Below, one piece after another: positions 1 to 14,200 of a stretch of 64,000 bases of DNA. The notes beneath the pieces were generated by a model, which saw only the letters and a program-made list of their open reading frames with translations, did not search any database and had not been told where the DNA came from. The DNA is from Paragonimus skrjabini miyazakii (Eukaryota; Platyhelminthes; Trematoda; Plagiorchiida; Troglotrematidae), in NCBI GenBank assembly GCA_014338405.1, contig JTDE01000024.1, forward strand, positions 340,736-404,735, in the 5' to 3' direction. Position 1 is the stretch's first letter; each line of letters starts with the position of its first letter. A program made the position numbers and the translations under genes.

Positions 1-1811
1 GAACTGAAACGTAAGTTGATTACAGGCTCTACTTACATATCACGTAAGGAGACTTAATAATAGTAGAAGCCAGTTAACGATACCACGATCATGATAGCCT
101 GGCATTAAGCAGGTTGATAAGAATAAATCTTACGTCAGTCTACAGAATTCTAACCGTCATACTATAGACATCAAGGATGCGAAGACCAGATTGTCGAACA
201 GGCTGAGACATTGAAAAAGCCCAATGGAGGTAAATTTCAAGTGTTACAAGTCATAGCCAGTTGTAACTGACTAAAACAAACAACCTCCATGAATCAAAAG
301 TTTAACTAAACAAACTGAGAGGAAAGTTATCTTCGATATCTTATTTCTGACAAATTTGTATACTGCACAACAAAAATTTAAAATTTTATCGTTTCGTGGA
401 AAGAATTAAGCTAATTTTTAGACACAGTGCGTTTAATTTAAGATCGCAACTACTACCAGTATGAAGTACATGAATCAAATGTGGTTTTGAGTTGGAAAAT
501 ATTTTAAAAATCATGATGAAGACACGCAGGGCAGACTAAGTTATCAAACTTTAAAAATTTTCAACAACATTTTCAGAGGCGATTTGTTTTTAATCACCAC
601 TGTAAAACCCTGTGTTGCAATTTGGTGTCTTCTACAATACAGTCAAGTATAGCTCATCTCGGGTTGCGTTAGATTTGGCTAAAAATCGGAGTTCAATTTA
701 GCTCTACAGTCATATACCGCAGGCTTTTTGAACATTTGTATAAAGAAGGCGTTAAAATATCTTGAAGCCAGTAACGACGGCTGGTTATTTCAACAGGTTA
801 ACCGCAGTACATATATATTTTTTTCTTAACCGAAAATTCACATCCGACCGCTGTCGGGACAGTGGTTTGCTGAAAGGCGTTCGGACAGATAGCGTCAAAT
901 CCTTTCAACTCTCACCGACCTAGCTTAGGATAGACCTTGCTTGAAGATGAGGGGATTTTATCATCAAGCTAAGATGCTCAGTTCCCAGCATCTTGTTTAC
1001 ATGGCCATTTTCAGCTAATTTTACTGCTCCTGTTTTATGCCAAGGTTTTCAAGTAATCTCCGTTCGTTGTAATCGACATTTCTGCCGGTTTGTACAAATC
1101 TAGTATGCCAATCAGTCCGCAAATCGGGCAATCTATGTCTGGGCACACATGATCACATCCAACTCTACAGTTCGGCAAGTCTAAGTAGAGTGACAGTCTA
1201 TACACACTGTCAGACTTTCAGACAAGGAAACACGACTGTGATGAACTCTGATAAGAACGCTAAAAGGAACGTAGACTATCAACGATTTCCAGCAACTCAC
1301 GGATTTTCATCCGTATGAGTACCGACAAGTAACCAAATCGGTGACAGGAAACGAGTGTCATTTGCATGATACCCAGTGGTTGTTCAGTTATATAGTTTTT
1401 AGAAAAAGCGAGCCTGACAATCTAACTTAATGGTCTAGCATTATACCATTAGTCTAGCAAATACTAAAAATCACAGAAACTTTAATAAAGATTTTCGATA
1501 TATCGCGTTTTTGAACTGTTACTAGTCCACAGTTGAAGAGCTCCAAGCCCATAGTTCGGATAGGCAATCATGGAAGTAAGGATTTAAGTTTGAAATGTTT
1601 CCTGGCTGATAGTGAACATATAAATGACTGAAAATGTGTCATGAACTGTTGTTCATATAGACCATTAATAGTGTACTTGAACCTGGTTCGGCTTTGCTAG
1701 ATCACATCAGATTTACGTAAATAGGGGACTGGCCGTAATGACCAATGAGCGTAAGCCCGACAGTCCACGCGTTTATTGGCAGAGCAAATGTTGTAAAACT
1801 TTTATTCATGA
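1..1811. other. Non-coding stretch, nothing identified
   Basis: AT-rich sequence with frequent stops in all frames. No RNA gene, repeat or recognisable protein fragment was seen. Confidence 0.5.
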
Positions 1812-2537
1812 CCTATCCAGCGTTTGCAAAATCGGTCGAAAAGAGCAGTAGGTTATAAAGGTTTTAGCAGAAAATATGGGTTGGTAACTGCAATAGGTGA
1901 ACATTCGAACAATCCACGATTTCGTCATTGCTGCTTAAAGACAGCGGCAGTGTTTGACACCGGCATACGTGTGAGTGCATTCACTTTTTTTAGGTACAGC
2001 GTGTCCAGTTCAGCACCTTCTACTTGCCGTGATTTGAAGTATAGGTATCAAGATATGAGTCTTAAAAAACCGGGATATCGTTTAATATTCCAATGTTCAT
2101 CAGCCTGTGTGATGGGAAAATTTGCGCGTTTGCGATTTAAAGTCAACTTTTCCATGGGACACCGCCCAAGAAGAAAGTGGGGTAGTTTAGACGCTAATAA
2201 TGCCCGGATACTTAATGAAGTTTACCCACTTGCCCACCGCATAATCTTGTTCACAGGATTTACTGACGTTCATAGTAACATGTTCTTGTTAGGTTCCGCT
2301 ATGGATGTGATTTCTTCAAGGACACATGCTGTGAATAATCCGTTGAGTGTACAACAGCGTTACGAAAAATTAGTTTTTTATTGGTATGATTTTATACGAT
2401 ATACGGTGTCATGGGAGACTTTTCTTAGTATTTACACAATCAGTGCAACCGAAATGATCAACTATGAGAGAGAAATTGAATCAAAGTTAATGAATGCAAT
2501 GCCTCATATACGATTTATTGAGCACATTGAAAACTAA
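1812..2537 (+). CDS. Long open frame of unknown function, possible terminal exon
   Basis: This frame is stop-free for about 241 codons, which is long for such AT-rich DNA, where open runs above about 140 codons are unlikely by chance in a 64-kb window. The first possible start is a TTG at 1824, so if it is real it is more likely an exon than a whole gene. A good 3' splice-site-like sequence (a run of T ending in TAG) lies inside it near 1993. An AATAAA polyadenylation-like signal lies about 105 bases after the stop, at 2643-2648. The predicted protein is basic and has hydrophobic patches near its middle and end. I recognise no domain, signal peptide or catalytic motif. It could be an unidentified gene's last exon, a fragment of a mobile element, or chance. 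Confidence 0.3.
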   Translation, partial: PIQRLQNRSKRAVGYKGFSRKYGLVTAIGEHSNNPRFRHCCLKTAAVFDTGIRVSAFTFFRYSVSSSAPSTCRDLKYRYQDMSLKKPGYRLIFQCSSACVMGKFARLRFKVNFSMGHRPRRKWGSLDANNARILNEVYPLAHRIILFTGFTDVHSNMFLLGSAMDVISSRTHAVNNPLSVQQRYEKLVFYWYDFIRYTVSWETFLSIYTISATEMINYEREIESKLMNAMPHIRFIEHIEN

Positions 2538-4925
2538 AATGTTTCTGTCGCGAAAAAACAAGAAACTATGGCTGAATCAAAGTTCAAATGTTTTGATAAC
2601 ATTAGTTAATGCAATAAGGCCATATAGGTGAACCTTATTTTAAATAAAAAAGTGAGGTGGTTCCGATGTTTAAAAGTGTCTTATGGAATTTTAAGCGCAT
2701 AGGTAAACTTTCATTCTTCTTCGGGCAACAGAATTATCGAGTAGACGAAAAATTAGGTTAAAACTTTGCCTTTTTTGTAGTGCTCACCTAGGAGTTAACA
2801 GTTTAATGAGAAACCTAGTGAAATGTCAATTGACTGTATACTTCGAACAGAATTCTAGAAGGTGACTGTAATGAGATAGTAGTAAAAATAGATTGTGTGT
2901 GTGTGCCCCTGAAATAGTTGAAACGATTCTCATCAATAGTTGCATCAGTAGGTAGACGTGAAGTTATTTTCTTTAAAATAATCACATTAAAACGTGAACT
3001 TCGCTATCATTTTGACGTCGAAGACAAACTGCGCAACATGTATGCCGACTAAACATCTTGGATTGATATTTGTAAGTCATTATCAATTAAATCGTCATAG
3101 TGAAAATGTATAGATGTTATAGTTTTTTTAATATATCTGTGTAAGGATAGTGGTACTGTAATTACGGGTTTGATCACGTTAGTACCAGGATGCATATTTG
3201 CATATAAATTTACACAAGGACATCAAAATAAAGATCGGCTTTCGTTACAGTTTTTCAGCTAATAGAAGGTTTATTACGGGTTTATAATGTGTGCCCGTCT
3301 TTACAAGAAAGACATGAGGACCGTTACAGTAAACTACCGAGAAGCGGTTTATCTATTCGTAGAGTGATGTGTCACTCATCAATAGAGACTTAAATAAACA
3401 TTGCTACTGTAGAGACCGTCCCGTAAACGACCTAACTGATTTCAGTTTATCAGGACAAGGACTATGACACTGAAACATAGGAAACAAAGTATCATTGGAG
3501 AGAATTTTCTGTCAGATCAATAAACTAACGGGAATGTTCAACGCTCAAGTATGCTAGATTTTATATATTCTTTCCATCCACAACTTTAGTTCACAGAATA
3601 CGTCAAACTGACAAAGAAATACGTTCTCTTAAACAGCGGCCAAATGTGACTTTGTCCGCTTACTCCGGTTTGTTTGAGAAAAGAGCACAAATATCTCATA
3701 CCAAAGTTATTAACTATAAAATCATCATAAGCTATTCTCATAACAGTATGTGCAGCCGATATCTCCTGGGTATGAATAATTGGTGAATGGCAACAATCAA
3801 CAAATCGGGGGAGTGACCAGGCTAGATTGCCCATTAAATGCACAAAACTTGTACCTTCTTAATTTTTCGGTAAACTATTAGACATTTATCACAAGAAGTT
3901 ATATAAAAACTATTATACATAAAGAGAAAATGACATACGCTACGCACTCTGTGGGAACAGTGGTGAATCCAGGATTATGCAGTTAGCTGGTCAGTAATCG
4001 TGGTCAGTTATCTGATTGGCCTATTGCCAACAGCAACACTTACCCAGGGTATCGCCAGATCCCATTTGGCAAATTCTATTTTTTAAACGAATCAGTTTGC
4101 ACTACTAATCAGTTAATATTTCCCAATGCCGATGACACAATATTCTGGCAATTCACTCTGTTCGGAACATATGACAATTCCAAAAATCGATTGCATCTGT
4201 CATCACCAACTGGTCATGGATACCGACTGATCAACTAATGTGTGCAAGTACATTCATACATATTCGTCATAAAATATGTAGTACTTACAAGATTAATAAT
4301 TTCTAACTTTTATTTTTCCAACGCAAAATGGACAAATGAAGTGGAAGGCATTCAGGTGGAGTCTACAAAATGTGGACCGCTCAGCATGACTCTCAACTAA
4401 GATGAATTCTCCCACAAAGGATATGTAATCGAGTTTCCTCAAAAGCTCCCTGCCCATTCACATCATACAACTGCATCACACTGCCTTAATTCAAACTAGA
4501 CATGAGAACACATCTAACCAATACTAGCCTTTATGGGTTGGTTCCAGGAGGGAAGTAGTAACAGTGTTGTTAACCTACAAGCCCAAGCTGCTGTCATATG
4601 ACAGGGGACTCGCTTCTGAACTCAACACTTCACCATACAACTGTTCGCCAACGGACACATCTCTCACTAACAAGACTGGGTGGATGATAGTTATTCTTCT
4701 GAATCTGAAATTCACATGTTCGGACAGATTAGTCGACAGAATACCTCGTTGCTTATTATGGGATTAGTTCCAGAACGCACTGCTAATCTCAGTGGTCACG
4801 TCTAATTCGGGACGCGAACGTCTGCTTTATCTACACGAATGTGAGGAACAAACGTCGCTATTAGACACCTGTTTAAATTCCCTCTATGGAACACCAGGTG
4901 TGTATATCCTTATATTTGTCTGTCA
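2538..4925. other. Non-coding stretch with a possible polyadenylation signal
   Basis: It holds AATAAA at 2643-2648 and a short TG run near 2894-2905. Open frames here are short and unrecognisable on both strands. Confidence 0.45.
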
Positions 4926-5202
4926 GTTACTCACAAGCGAAAGTAGTTGAGTGTTCACATGCGATGATAATTCGGTCGTGCCTAATGTGAGGTTAACGGC
5001 GCAATGGTAAACACGGTTGCCTAATGATCAGCGTGGCCGTTGTTCTAGTCCCGGCAGTAGCGAGGATATGCACTACCGACGAGCTGCTCTAATGAGAGCA
5101 AAACTCGAGTCTAGTGCTTCTGTTGTTCGAAAGGGGCCGGCTAGAAAGTCTGTAGGAATGCGACAGCTGCAATCAATTCTGGGTGATGATCAGTCTATAT
5201 TA
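4926..5202 (+). mobile_element. tRNA-derived SINE-like element with hammerhead, copy 1
   Basis: Copy 1 of the family found five times with substantial sequence in this window. The 5' head (4926-4985) matches the heads of copies 2, 3 and the fragment at 36321. Box A-like sequence lies at 4997-5007 and box B-like sequence at 5042-5051, the spacing expected of a tRNA-type RNA polymerase III promoter. A degenerate hammerhead fold follows (5070-5117), then the family tail with its conserved CGACAGCTGC core at 5161-5170. No inverted partner is seen beside this copy. The 62-codon open frame inside it is a by-product of the repeat, not a gene. Confidence 0.85.
5070..5117 (+). ncRNA. Degenerate type I hammerhead ribozyme in copy 1
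   Basis: Helix I pairs GCACTA (5070-5075) with TAGTGC (5112-5117). The core reads CCGACGA (5076-5082) where the family has CTGACGA. Helix II (5083-5099) pairs GCT and CTC with GAG and AGC around a TAAT loop, with one bulged G. The expected GAAA strand is AAAA at 5100-5103. Helix III is a 3-bp palindrome (A5103-T5110, C5104-G5109, T5105-A5108). Predicted cleavage would follow C5111. Two changes at invariant core positions make self-cleavage unlikely for this copy. Confidence 0.7.
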
Positions 5203-8200
5203 TGATACACTCGAAATTTATTCTCCATTCATTTGCCCACTGGTTAATTATTCGTCACTCTCTACGTTACTGATGAATCGTTTGTTTACTTAATCACGCA
5301 GTATGTTGCACCTCACGAGAATTTTCTGTCCATTAGTCTCATCCGTACATCGCCTCAACGACACAAGATCATATCAGCTGCGCGACTAGTAATTCCTCCG
5401 AAGATATTTGCTATAGCAAGCTGAAAAGACTGAAACGTTCGATGTTACCGGAATTTTGTCTACTCACTTGAATGTAATTAAGACAAATGCATATTCCGGT
5501 CAGACTAACAGCAGGTCCTAGAGAAGTATCCCATTGTATATGGTGCCAAACCACGTGAAAGTGTTTACGTCATAGTTCAAAAGTGTAACGAGCTTCATCG
5601 TACAATTACTAATGGGTACACTTTGAATAAATCGTCCAGTTTTCGGAAATGGATGAATTTATTTCACAACTTGCACTTCATCGATCTTTTATTATCGTGA
5701 TAACTATTCCATGTTTAGTTAAGCTACGAACTCAATAGTAGAAGGAACACGTGTGGTCATCAGAGAAAACGATGATGCACTCATACCTAGCATCTAAGTA
5801 TTTTCTGTTAACAACGGCCGAATCAGATAACACAAATGGCAGTACTATGTTATACTAAACTATTCAACGAATTATGTGACGTCAACAGAATTGTGAGGTG
5901 GCGGTGATGGGTTAACGAGTGGATTTTACGACAACGCTAATGCTGCTGATTTCTGCTTGTTGTTCTGTTTGTATATGCAAGTTTCGATCATGTTTACATC
6001 TCGTTAGCCAAAGTCGTGCGTACAATTTCGGTCGTTCCAAGAACAGCTTATCACCATCAAGATTAACACACTCAGCTACAACTTCTCCCCACCACTCTTA
6101 AAACAGTTATGGCATCCCTCTTCCAGTCACTCGGGTACGCCAACCTTTAGTCAAAAGCAGTTGCAGATGAGGGTTTAAGTGTAATGCTTCAGCCATACCT
6201 ACAGCAAACTTTTAAAACCCAGACAAAAGGTAATGATATTCTACTAATGCATTTTGCTTCGTGATCGGGACAGCATTCTTTCGACTCTTCGCTTCAGAAT
6301 GAGTCAAACAAATTATCTAGCGTCATGTAAAAGCTGTGATCAAGTGTAGCTGTTGCTCGATGGAAAGTTCAATATGTAGTTTTGCAATCACAGTTGTCAT
6401 AGCTCATTTTTTTCTGGTTGTCATGATGATCTAACTGCATTCTGTTGTGCATAAAATAACACCTGTCCCTATTACTAACAACGAGATGTACAAAGAATTG
6501 CAGCAAGCATTATCATGATATTAACTTACGCTCCTCGTTACAGTTAACTAACAGTCTTCAGAAAACTTTCCCCTTTTTGTCGCTGTGCTATATAGTTAAA
6601 CACCGGTATTTGCCTATTTTATAAAATCGTCAGCCCTCCATTGTCATCAGTTTTGAGGGAATGCTTTAGGGTCCATCTGTGAATGGCATTACTTTCTCAG
6701 ACCAAAAAATTGCGCCACGTTTCATGGCCAGCTAACGTTGATTAATCGACGTTCAAGGAAGGAATAGTTAGCAAAAAGTGATCCTAACTGCGTCAGAAAA
6801 TCAGACCTTCCGGATGTAGAAACTCAAGACGGCAGCGAAGACAACGGGTCATTACGGCACTGACCATTGTGATATACCGCAATTGTAATTCACCGTGGAA
6901 ATCACAAACACATTTAACCGGTGGACAGTTCAGTGTGCATTATCATAGAAAAAACGCACAGCTAAAGCAGGGTCAATAAATAAGCTGAATGTTTTACCAA
7001 AAACAACTCAGATGTTACATCAGTGAGAAACTCCGTTAAAGGAAGTTATCAAAGAGCGAACTGCTGAATGAAAGAGAAATTAGTTTAGAGCCAATAAACG
7101 CAATTGTACATGTCCCTAATGGCTGACAGAAATGTCAGCGAACTATCCAGAACTTTAGTTTTTTTGCAACCAAAGGGAAAGTATCATTGATTAGACAAAG
7201 CGATAAGGAACAGAAATTTACAGTTTGTGAAGAGTCCAATACAGAAGTTGAATGTAAGTAATATACTAGTGAACTAACATCAGTCGAACAATACAAAGGA
7301 AACTGCATACCATTGAAGTGGCTACCGTCCCCATTAGAAGTTATTGGTCGGAATGAATATCAGAGGAAATGGGGAATAGCTAGAGTTGTAGGATAGGAAG
7401 AATATTATTTGACCAGTGATCACTTGAACTTAAAGCAAGTAGTATGTCCGACACTCCGACCAGTTTCAATCAAACAAGCATAACAGACTTCAGTAAATGA
7501 ACGTAATACCAACATGCAATCCTAACAGGCTATGACGAAATCAACACAAGGTTTGACATGTTCGTATTTACACACTGATGTGGCAAATGAGTTAATTCAG
7601 TCAACCTATTCATGCCCTGCGGACAATGGGTAGAATAACAAAAGAGTGGATAATGTGAAGAATGCTGTGTTTAAACATATAGTTCTGTGATACTTGTACG
7701 GCAACCCGAATGACGGTTGCCACTCTAGTCTCTCTACCGCATCCAATAACGACGTTTAACCACAAACGAGGGTGTCATTGTAATCCGCCTTATTTGTTAG
7801 TGTTAAATTCCAGACTAGTATTTATCGAATAATGAAGTGATAGTGTGTTTCACATGAAGCGGCGCAATTACACACCCTAGGGAAATATTTCTGAGAATCT
7901 GAGGACAAAGAACATCAGTAAACAAAAATTGGATATGATGGGTTTCAGCGATCAGCCCGCACTTAGAAATGTGCTCCGTGTGTTGCCTGCTCCGTCCAGA
8001 TCAGACATATGTTTGCCTTAATATTCTTCTGTGCGTGGCTTTTGATTAATGCCGGTCTTTCACCTAACCAACAGTTCTGGCTCTATTCCTAGCACGGGTT
8101 CGACTAGTTCACCCATTCAGCACATTTTAATTAAACCAACGGTGATGACCGACAGAAATTTAAGTGTTTGATGATCAAATAGACCGTAGAAGATAATTTG

Positions 8201-11200
8201 AGTTGTCATTTTAACTCAAGAAACTTGTTGGAACAGCAACAAGTATCTTGAGTGAGCGATTTAACAATAATTTGACCATTGTGATCCTGTAAAGGATAGC
8301 AGCCGAAAACGACGAGTAAATATATGTATGAATTGATTAACTAGTTAGTGGCTGTATCTGAAGGGGTCACCAAAATATTAATTATCCGTAATGCTACCTT
8401 GGTCAACGGGATAATTCGTGTTCTGACTAACTCGTACGAACATTTAGGGTTACTCAGATCGTCTCTAAGTACTGTTCACTACCCTTACTCTACACAATCC
8501 ACTGAAATGCACTTCAGGTGATCTATTCAGATTATACGGAGCGAATAAGCATACTATGCAACGTTTTAACACCATTTGAATACGAATCGGTCAAACAGTC
8601 TTCAAAAAGACGGATCAACTCGGTGTTAATGGAAGAGGAAACAGTAACAATAATTTCCGGGTAATGACATACTGGTCATAGTATTGATATTTGTTACTCA
8701 ATGTGAAGAATGCAGTGGAACTAATGAAAGTCATACACAGCATCGATGGAAAATGGCAATTGAAGGTCTGGCCGTTATTCATCAACGGTTGCGTAACCAC
8801 TGGTCAACAGAACTTCCACAACCAAGGCAAGTTATGTGACTTGATTAAGAAGAATGTTTACTTTGTAAGCGCATGTTCATAGAAGTGCTTCCACTCTGAG
8901 CATTGGCGTGGCGCTTTGCACCGTACATGTTTACCTCAAACGGACTGATTAACACAAACCATTTTGTTTAACTCCCGAGGTAGGAAAAATGACACCTTAA
9001 GATTCTTGAACTGAAAAATAAGCAGATGAGTAGAAAGTGATCGGCTGGTCGCTGATATTCATTCAATGAGACCTACACAACCAGAAAATTATGTACACGG
9101 AGAATGAATCACGTGAGATCAAACCCTGATAGAACTGCGCAACTCTCATCCTACCATGGTCAAAACATGTCCATGTTACGGTTTACTTCTAAAGTTGTTC
9201 TGTGGTGATCTTGGTTACTGTTGTTGGCATTCAGTTGGCTTACTGTGCTCAAGAAAAGGAGGAAGTTAGATGAAACTCTCATTGGTATTTGACAAACGTC
9301 TGTATATTTGTGGACAGCACATTCCGAGAAGTCTAACAGTTCCAAATGTCGTGTAGTAGCGGTCGGCCCGAAATAATCATCATGAATGTCAGAAAACGTC
9401 CTCTTTGTCATTGAAGTCTTCCAGCACAGTGATGCATCCTGAATCCCGTCCATAGGATTTCACTGTACACACTATCATACTCCGATGCACATCCCACCTT
9501 TGCTCTCCGGGATCTTTCCATCAGCAAGTGTACACGTATGACACCAGAAACGCGTTCACTTGCTACTCAGCACAATAGAACTACCAATAAGCTAGTTTGA
9601 CCATTTTTTGGCTTATGAATCAGCCAACTCCTTTATACTGGAAGGAATATAGTCTTTTTTCTTCTTCTGCTTACAGTTCTACTAATATTATAACTATGTA
9701 AGAAATCATCTGAAATCATCGGGCTCTAGCGACGGCTGAATTCGTTTACCCCCTAGAACAACCAAACGGTCACAAATAACGCAGATTACAACATTGATGA
9801 ACGCACACATTAATGTCGAATAAAGATACATTCAGGAGCAACGCCTAAAACAATTTTCTCTGTTCAATCTAATTGTCTGGATGATGTTGCATCAAAGTGG
9901 CTACACAAAGCAAGTTCGACAGGAAGAGTTTATGCAAACGGTTACGAACACTTATGATGACTGCACTAATTCATAGGTCAATGAAGGTAGTTTAGATTAA
10001 AGTGGTGGCACGGTCAGTTGGACAAGCCTTATCAGCGTGGCTAATGTTTCGAAACTTGCGTTCCAGAAATGATTATTAGTATCAGCAAAGATTAAGTTTA
10101 AGTGGTAAGTATATTTTATTTTCTTTCTCTTCCCATCCAATGTGAGATTTAAAGAAAGTTCAATATAAGAGAATTAAGGTGATTGTCAGACACTATGGAT
10201 ATGCGTCCTAGCTTTTGTTGTTCACCTAGAAAAGCAGTATACTCGCTCGGTTAATACGGTATCTGATACCTCATGGGCTTTCATCGAAAAACCTATGTTC
10301 CGAACTATCATGAATCACACTCCTTACTCTGGATCCCCAGTCTTTGTGGAGATTTGAGGTGGTCTACTAATTGTTTGGGTACCGTAAGAAAGCGGACCTT
10401 CCGTCAAGATTCTTCAGAGCAAATATCCGGAACTCCAACGTTGCGACAAGCTAACCATTAAAAACAGTTGTACGTGATCAAGATCTCTCACAGAATTGTC
10501 AACAGCAATACGAGAATATATAATGAATAATTAACCCAGATAGCATGTATTTTCGAAGAGCTCTGCGGATTGTAAAATCCTTCACAATCCTCACTTATTC
10601 CTCACATTCGGCGAGCTGATAATGTCGTTCGAAGCAGGTAAGGACTGAATGCATTTCCAAACAAACCACACAAGTACAGGATAACATTCTGAATGTTGGT
10701 AGAGGGTGGGATGAACTAGCAGGAAACATAGTATTGTGTCTGTCGCAAGAGTGTTTTGATAAAGACTATAATGTTTCAGTAGAAGACTTTTCCCAGAACG
10801 GCTTTAGCATACATTTTCAAAAAAGTCATAAGATATTGGCGGGGAATCTGTTTAAGTCACAAAGCAGTCCTTTACAAGCAGTAGCAGAACTCACTGTAAA
10901 TTATAAGAGAATCTTGTAGTAGAACAGGTTTGCGGTTCGACCCCTTTCTAAATTTAGAGCAACGGAAAGGAAATCTGTTACTCTGCGTCCATTTTTGCAT
11001 CAAAGTGCACACGCTCAGTCATTCGCTAAGACAAAACCCAAAACTGCTTTATCCTACAATGACAGGGAGTGTTGTGTCGACACTTAAAAGTACGCTGCAA
11101 AAATGCAAGGGAGGTTGCGCAGGCAGCCGGTCACATGTGACTGTTTTGAAAAATTTGGTCGATATTTTAGCTTGGAACGACCACATTCATTCCATAAAGG

Positions 11201-14200
11201 ACTCAGAGTTAAATTTAGTCAGAAGCATTTACTAATCGGTCGGATGGCAAAGATGTGAATGCCACAGAACAAGCATTTAACACATCTCACATTTCAGCAA
11301 TCAGTTGACGATAAAAAATAGTTTTGTTTGGTGGAATTGCAAAACAAACATTCCGTAAACCCCGTGGTTCGCCAACATCCGAAAAAATTACTGTTTTACA
11401 ATGCAAAAAAAACATTACCACTCAAGCGCTACAAGGTTATCTAGTAAATCTGATTCTTTAATTAGTTAGTGATTAGCATAAATTTGCGACAGACTATTAA
11501 CGACTTCATCATCAGGCTAACTGATGAAGTCACCAGGGCTTAGACCCTAATTTCAGCTCCTTTTACGTCTGTTATGCAGTGAAGTATGTCACTGCAAGAG
11601 AGTTCGAAACTGTTTTCGCGTTTTCTGAACAAACAACTCAAAACTCTGCTCTAATTCATTCTTAAGTAAGATGGAGAAAATTGTGAATCTAAGCTGCATA
11701 TGGTTTGATTCTAGATGTTTCTAGACACACCCCTATCACAGTTACCAGTTTTTCCGTGGCTTCGAATAGGACTAACAGGTGCTTAAACGCTGCACTTCAA
11801 ATCGTTAGTTAGCTGACCGCTTACGCGTAATACTATTACTATGTGGTTTATTAAGGGTTAGAAATTTCCTGAATGTTCTAGTGTTAACCATCGCCATGAT
11901 GTGCACAACGACGCCTTCAATGCATTATGTTAATCTAGGATAAGATCGAAATCTAGGGTATCCAACTACACTGCAGTCATAAGGCAACCTTCATCCAAAC
12001 AACAGGAGCAGTCAGGTGATACGTGACGCATGAGTATCCCCCAAGAAAACCACGCTGCTCCTTGGTATTCAACCTTAGCCCGGAGAGTCATGTAATAATC
12101 TCTCCACTGCTTTACAGACCTCTGGTAGCAGCGTTATTGGTAGACAGTTTGCTGAGTCGTCCCTGCCCCACCCTTGAAGACAGGTGTGATTATGGACTGG
12201 TCTCAGGCTGCTGGTAAACGGCCAGTTGATAAAGAGCGATTGAGAAGTACTGTGGACGATTCTGATGAATTTGTTGCATAGCTTTTCAAAATGAGAAGAG
12301 CATCATGTCTGGACCAGGGGATTGGTGGGTTATTAGATTCTCCAATGTGACTCTAACTTGTGTTAATGAAATCTGCCGTAATTCAGCCAAGTTGTCGCCT
12401 ATGTGCTCAAAGACCGTTCGCGATTTGCAGCTATGCACACTTATGTACTGTTTATTCACAGCGCTGGTCGTCTCTGCATCTGTATTGGTAAATACACCAG
12501 GGGTTTACAGTTGCGAAATGTCAACCATACTCTTTATGTGTGTTAGAACTTCGCTGTAGGAAGACTTAGAATTAACCCGTAGGTGTTCAACAAGACTGCG
12601 TTGTTAGCAAAACTGATCTTCTCTGATAGCACCCGTGTTACGATTGCGCCGCATTACGTATTCTACAAACGTTAGTTTAGTTGGTTCCAATTGGTACTTG
12701 TCCAAAGCTGAAAGTTTCAATGTAATCCAACTTTTCGTTCTACTCCATAGGCGTCTGGGTTTTCTATTTGCTGGTCGATTAGTTCCATGTGGATGTGTGA
12801 AACCACCTCGCTGTTCCAAATGTGCAGTCAAGGGATGCATAATGTTTCTGTTAATATCTCACATATTTTCTGCACAAATTTGTCCCTGTCTTGCGCGCCA
12901 CTTAGTAAAGAGTGATAGAAAATGGATTGGTTTTGGCTATCATCTCCAGGGCATAATGGTATTTAGACGTGTTCTGACCTTGTTAAACATAGATTATGTA
13001 GGCGTTGCAGAATAAGACGACATGGTAGACAAGACCTTTCCAGTGCGTATGGTGAAATGACCACGTCAGTCTCAGGGGTGATTGATGACAATCTCGATGT
13101 TACTAACGTACTCAATCAGTAATTTCTGTTTAATCTGTGACTCTTAAGGATGGAAATCTTGCTGTATATGCAAAAAGGTGTTATTTTATCCTCTTTAGCT
13201 GCAAAGCTAGACGGGATGAACGATTATATTGAGAAACTGGTAATCATTTTTGTTTGATGCAACTATCACATCTCGTTGTATGTGATATGATGCATGATGT
13301 GGTGATGATGCATCATATATCTGAAATATTTATATGAAATTAACCAACTACTTCTAGTAACTCTCGATGCCAAACTTGTCTTAGAGGTTTGCTGTTTTGC
13401 AATAGTTTAGCTTAATGTTTATCTCTTAGAAAAGTCAGCAACCCCTCCCCATTTTTTGTTGTTCATTCACATGGTAATAATTAACTGAATGTGATCCTAG
13501 TTAAAAGAATTGTTCATGATATACCATAAACTTTCGTTTTTGAAACAAACCCAAAAGATGCGGGAGAAAGTAAGCTCGACGTGTGTGTTTTGATGTCCGT
13601 CGTACGCTTGGTTCAGTGACTACGTTGACAGATAATTTGACTTGCACAAAGGTACCACTCCTTCGGGTTTGTTCACGGAATAGACTATAAGCTGAGATAA
13701 AAAGAACTATACTAATCAACCTTACTGGGTAATAGTTAATGACATATTGCAAATGTCACTGCTAGTCGACAGGTCGTTCAAGTTTGTGATAATCCTGTAA
13801 CCGTAAACAGCCACCTCAAGAAACTGACGCACATCAAGTATCTACGTGTTGGAGCAGCACGGCTACAATCAGTCACGATTGCCTTGTTTGCCCTGAAGTC
13901 TACGATTTGATAAGTATCAACCAGGCGAACGCACTGTAAGCAGGGTAGCAGTATTTTGCACTCTGCAACCCACTGTTTCACCCACTTTGGCTTTCAGAAT
14001 TGCCTGTAATCTCAATTCTTTACTTGTATAGCGTCAAAATTAGTCTTGGACTGGTGCAAGTTCATTACTTACCGCTAACCTAATGAACTCAACTACCACC
14101 AATGGTGTATGACTAGACACTAGCCGAACGCTTTTATGGAGAATCACACAGACTGTAGTGAAACATGTAACGAAATTGAACTGGAACAGTTTTCTGACTG

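Noticed and set aside
5017..5205. 62-codon open frame on the plus strand
   Set aside because: It lies wholly inside copy 1 of the SINE-like family. The same residues (GMRQL-SIL) reappear in the frame at 14907-15131 only because both overlap the repeat tail.
13305..13316. 12-bp perfect palindrome ATGATGCATCAT
   Set aside because: It is a local ATG/CAT-rich patch with no repeat elsewhere and no gene context.
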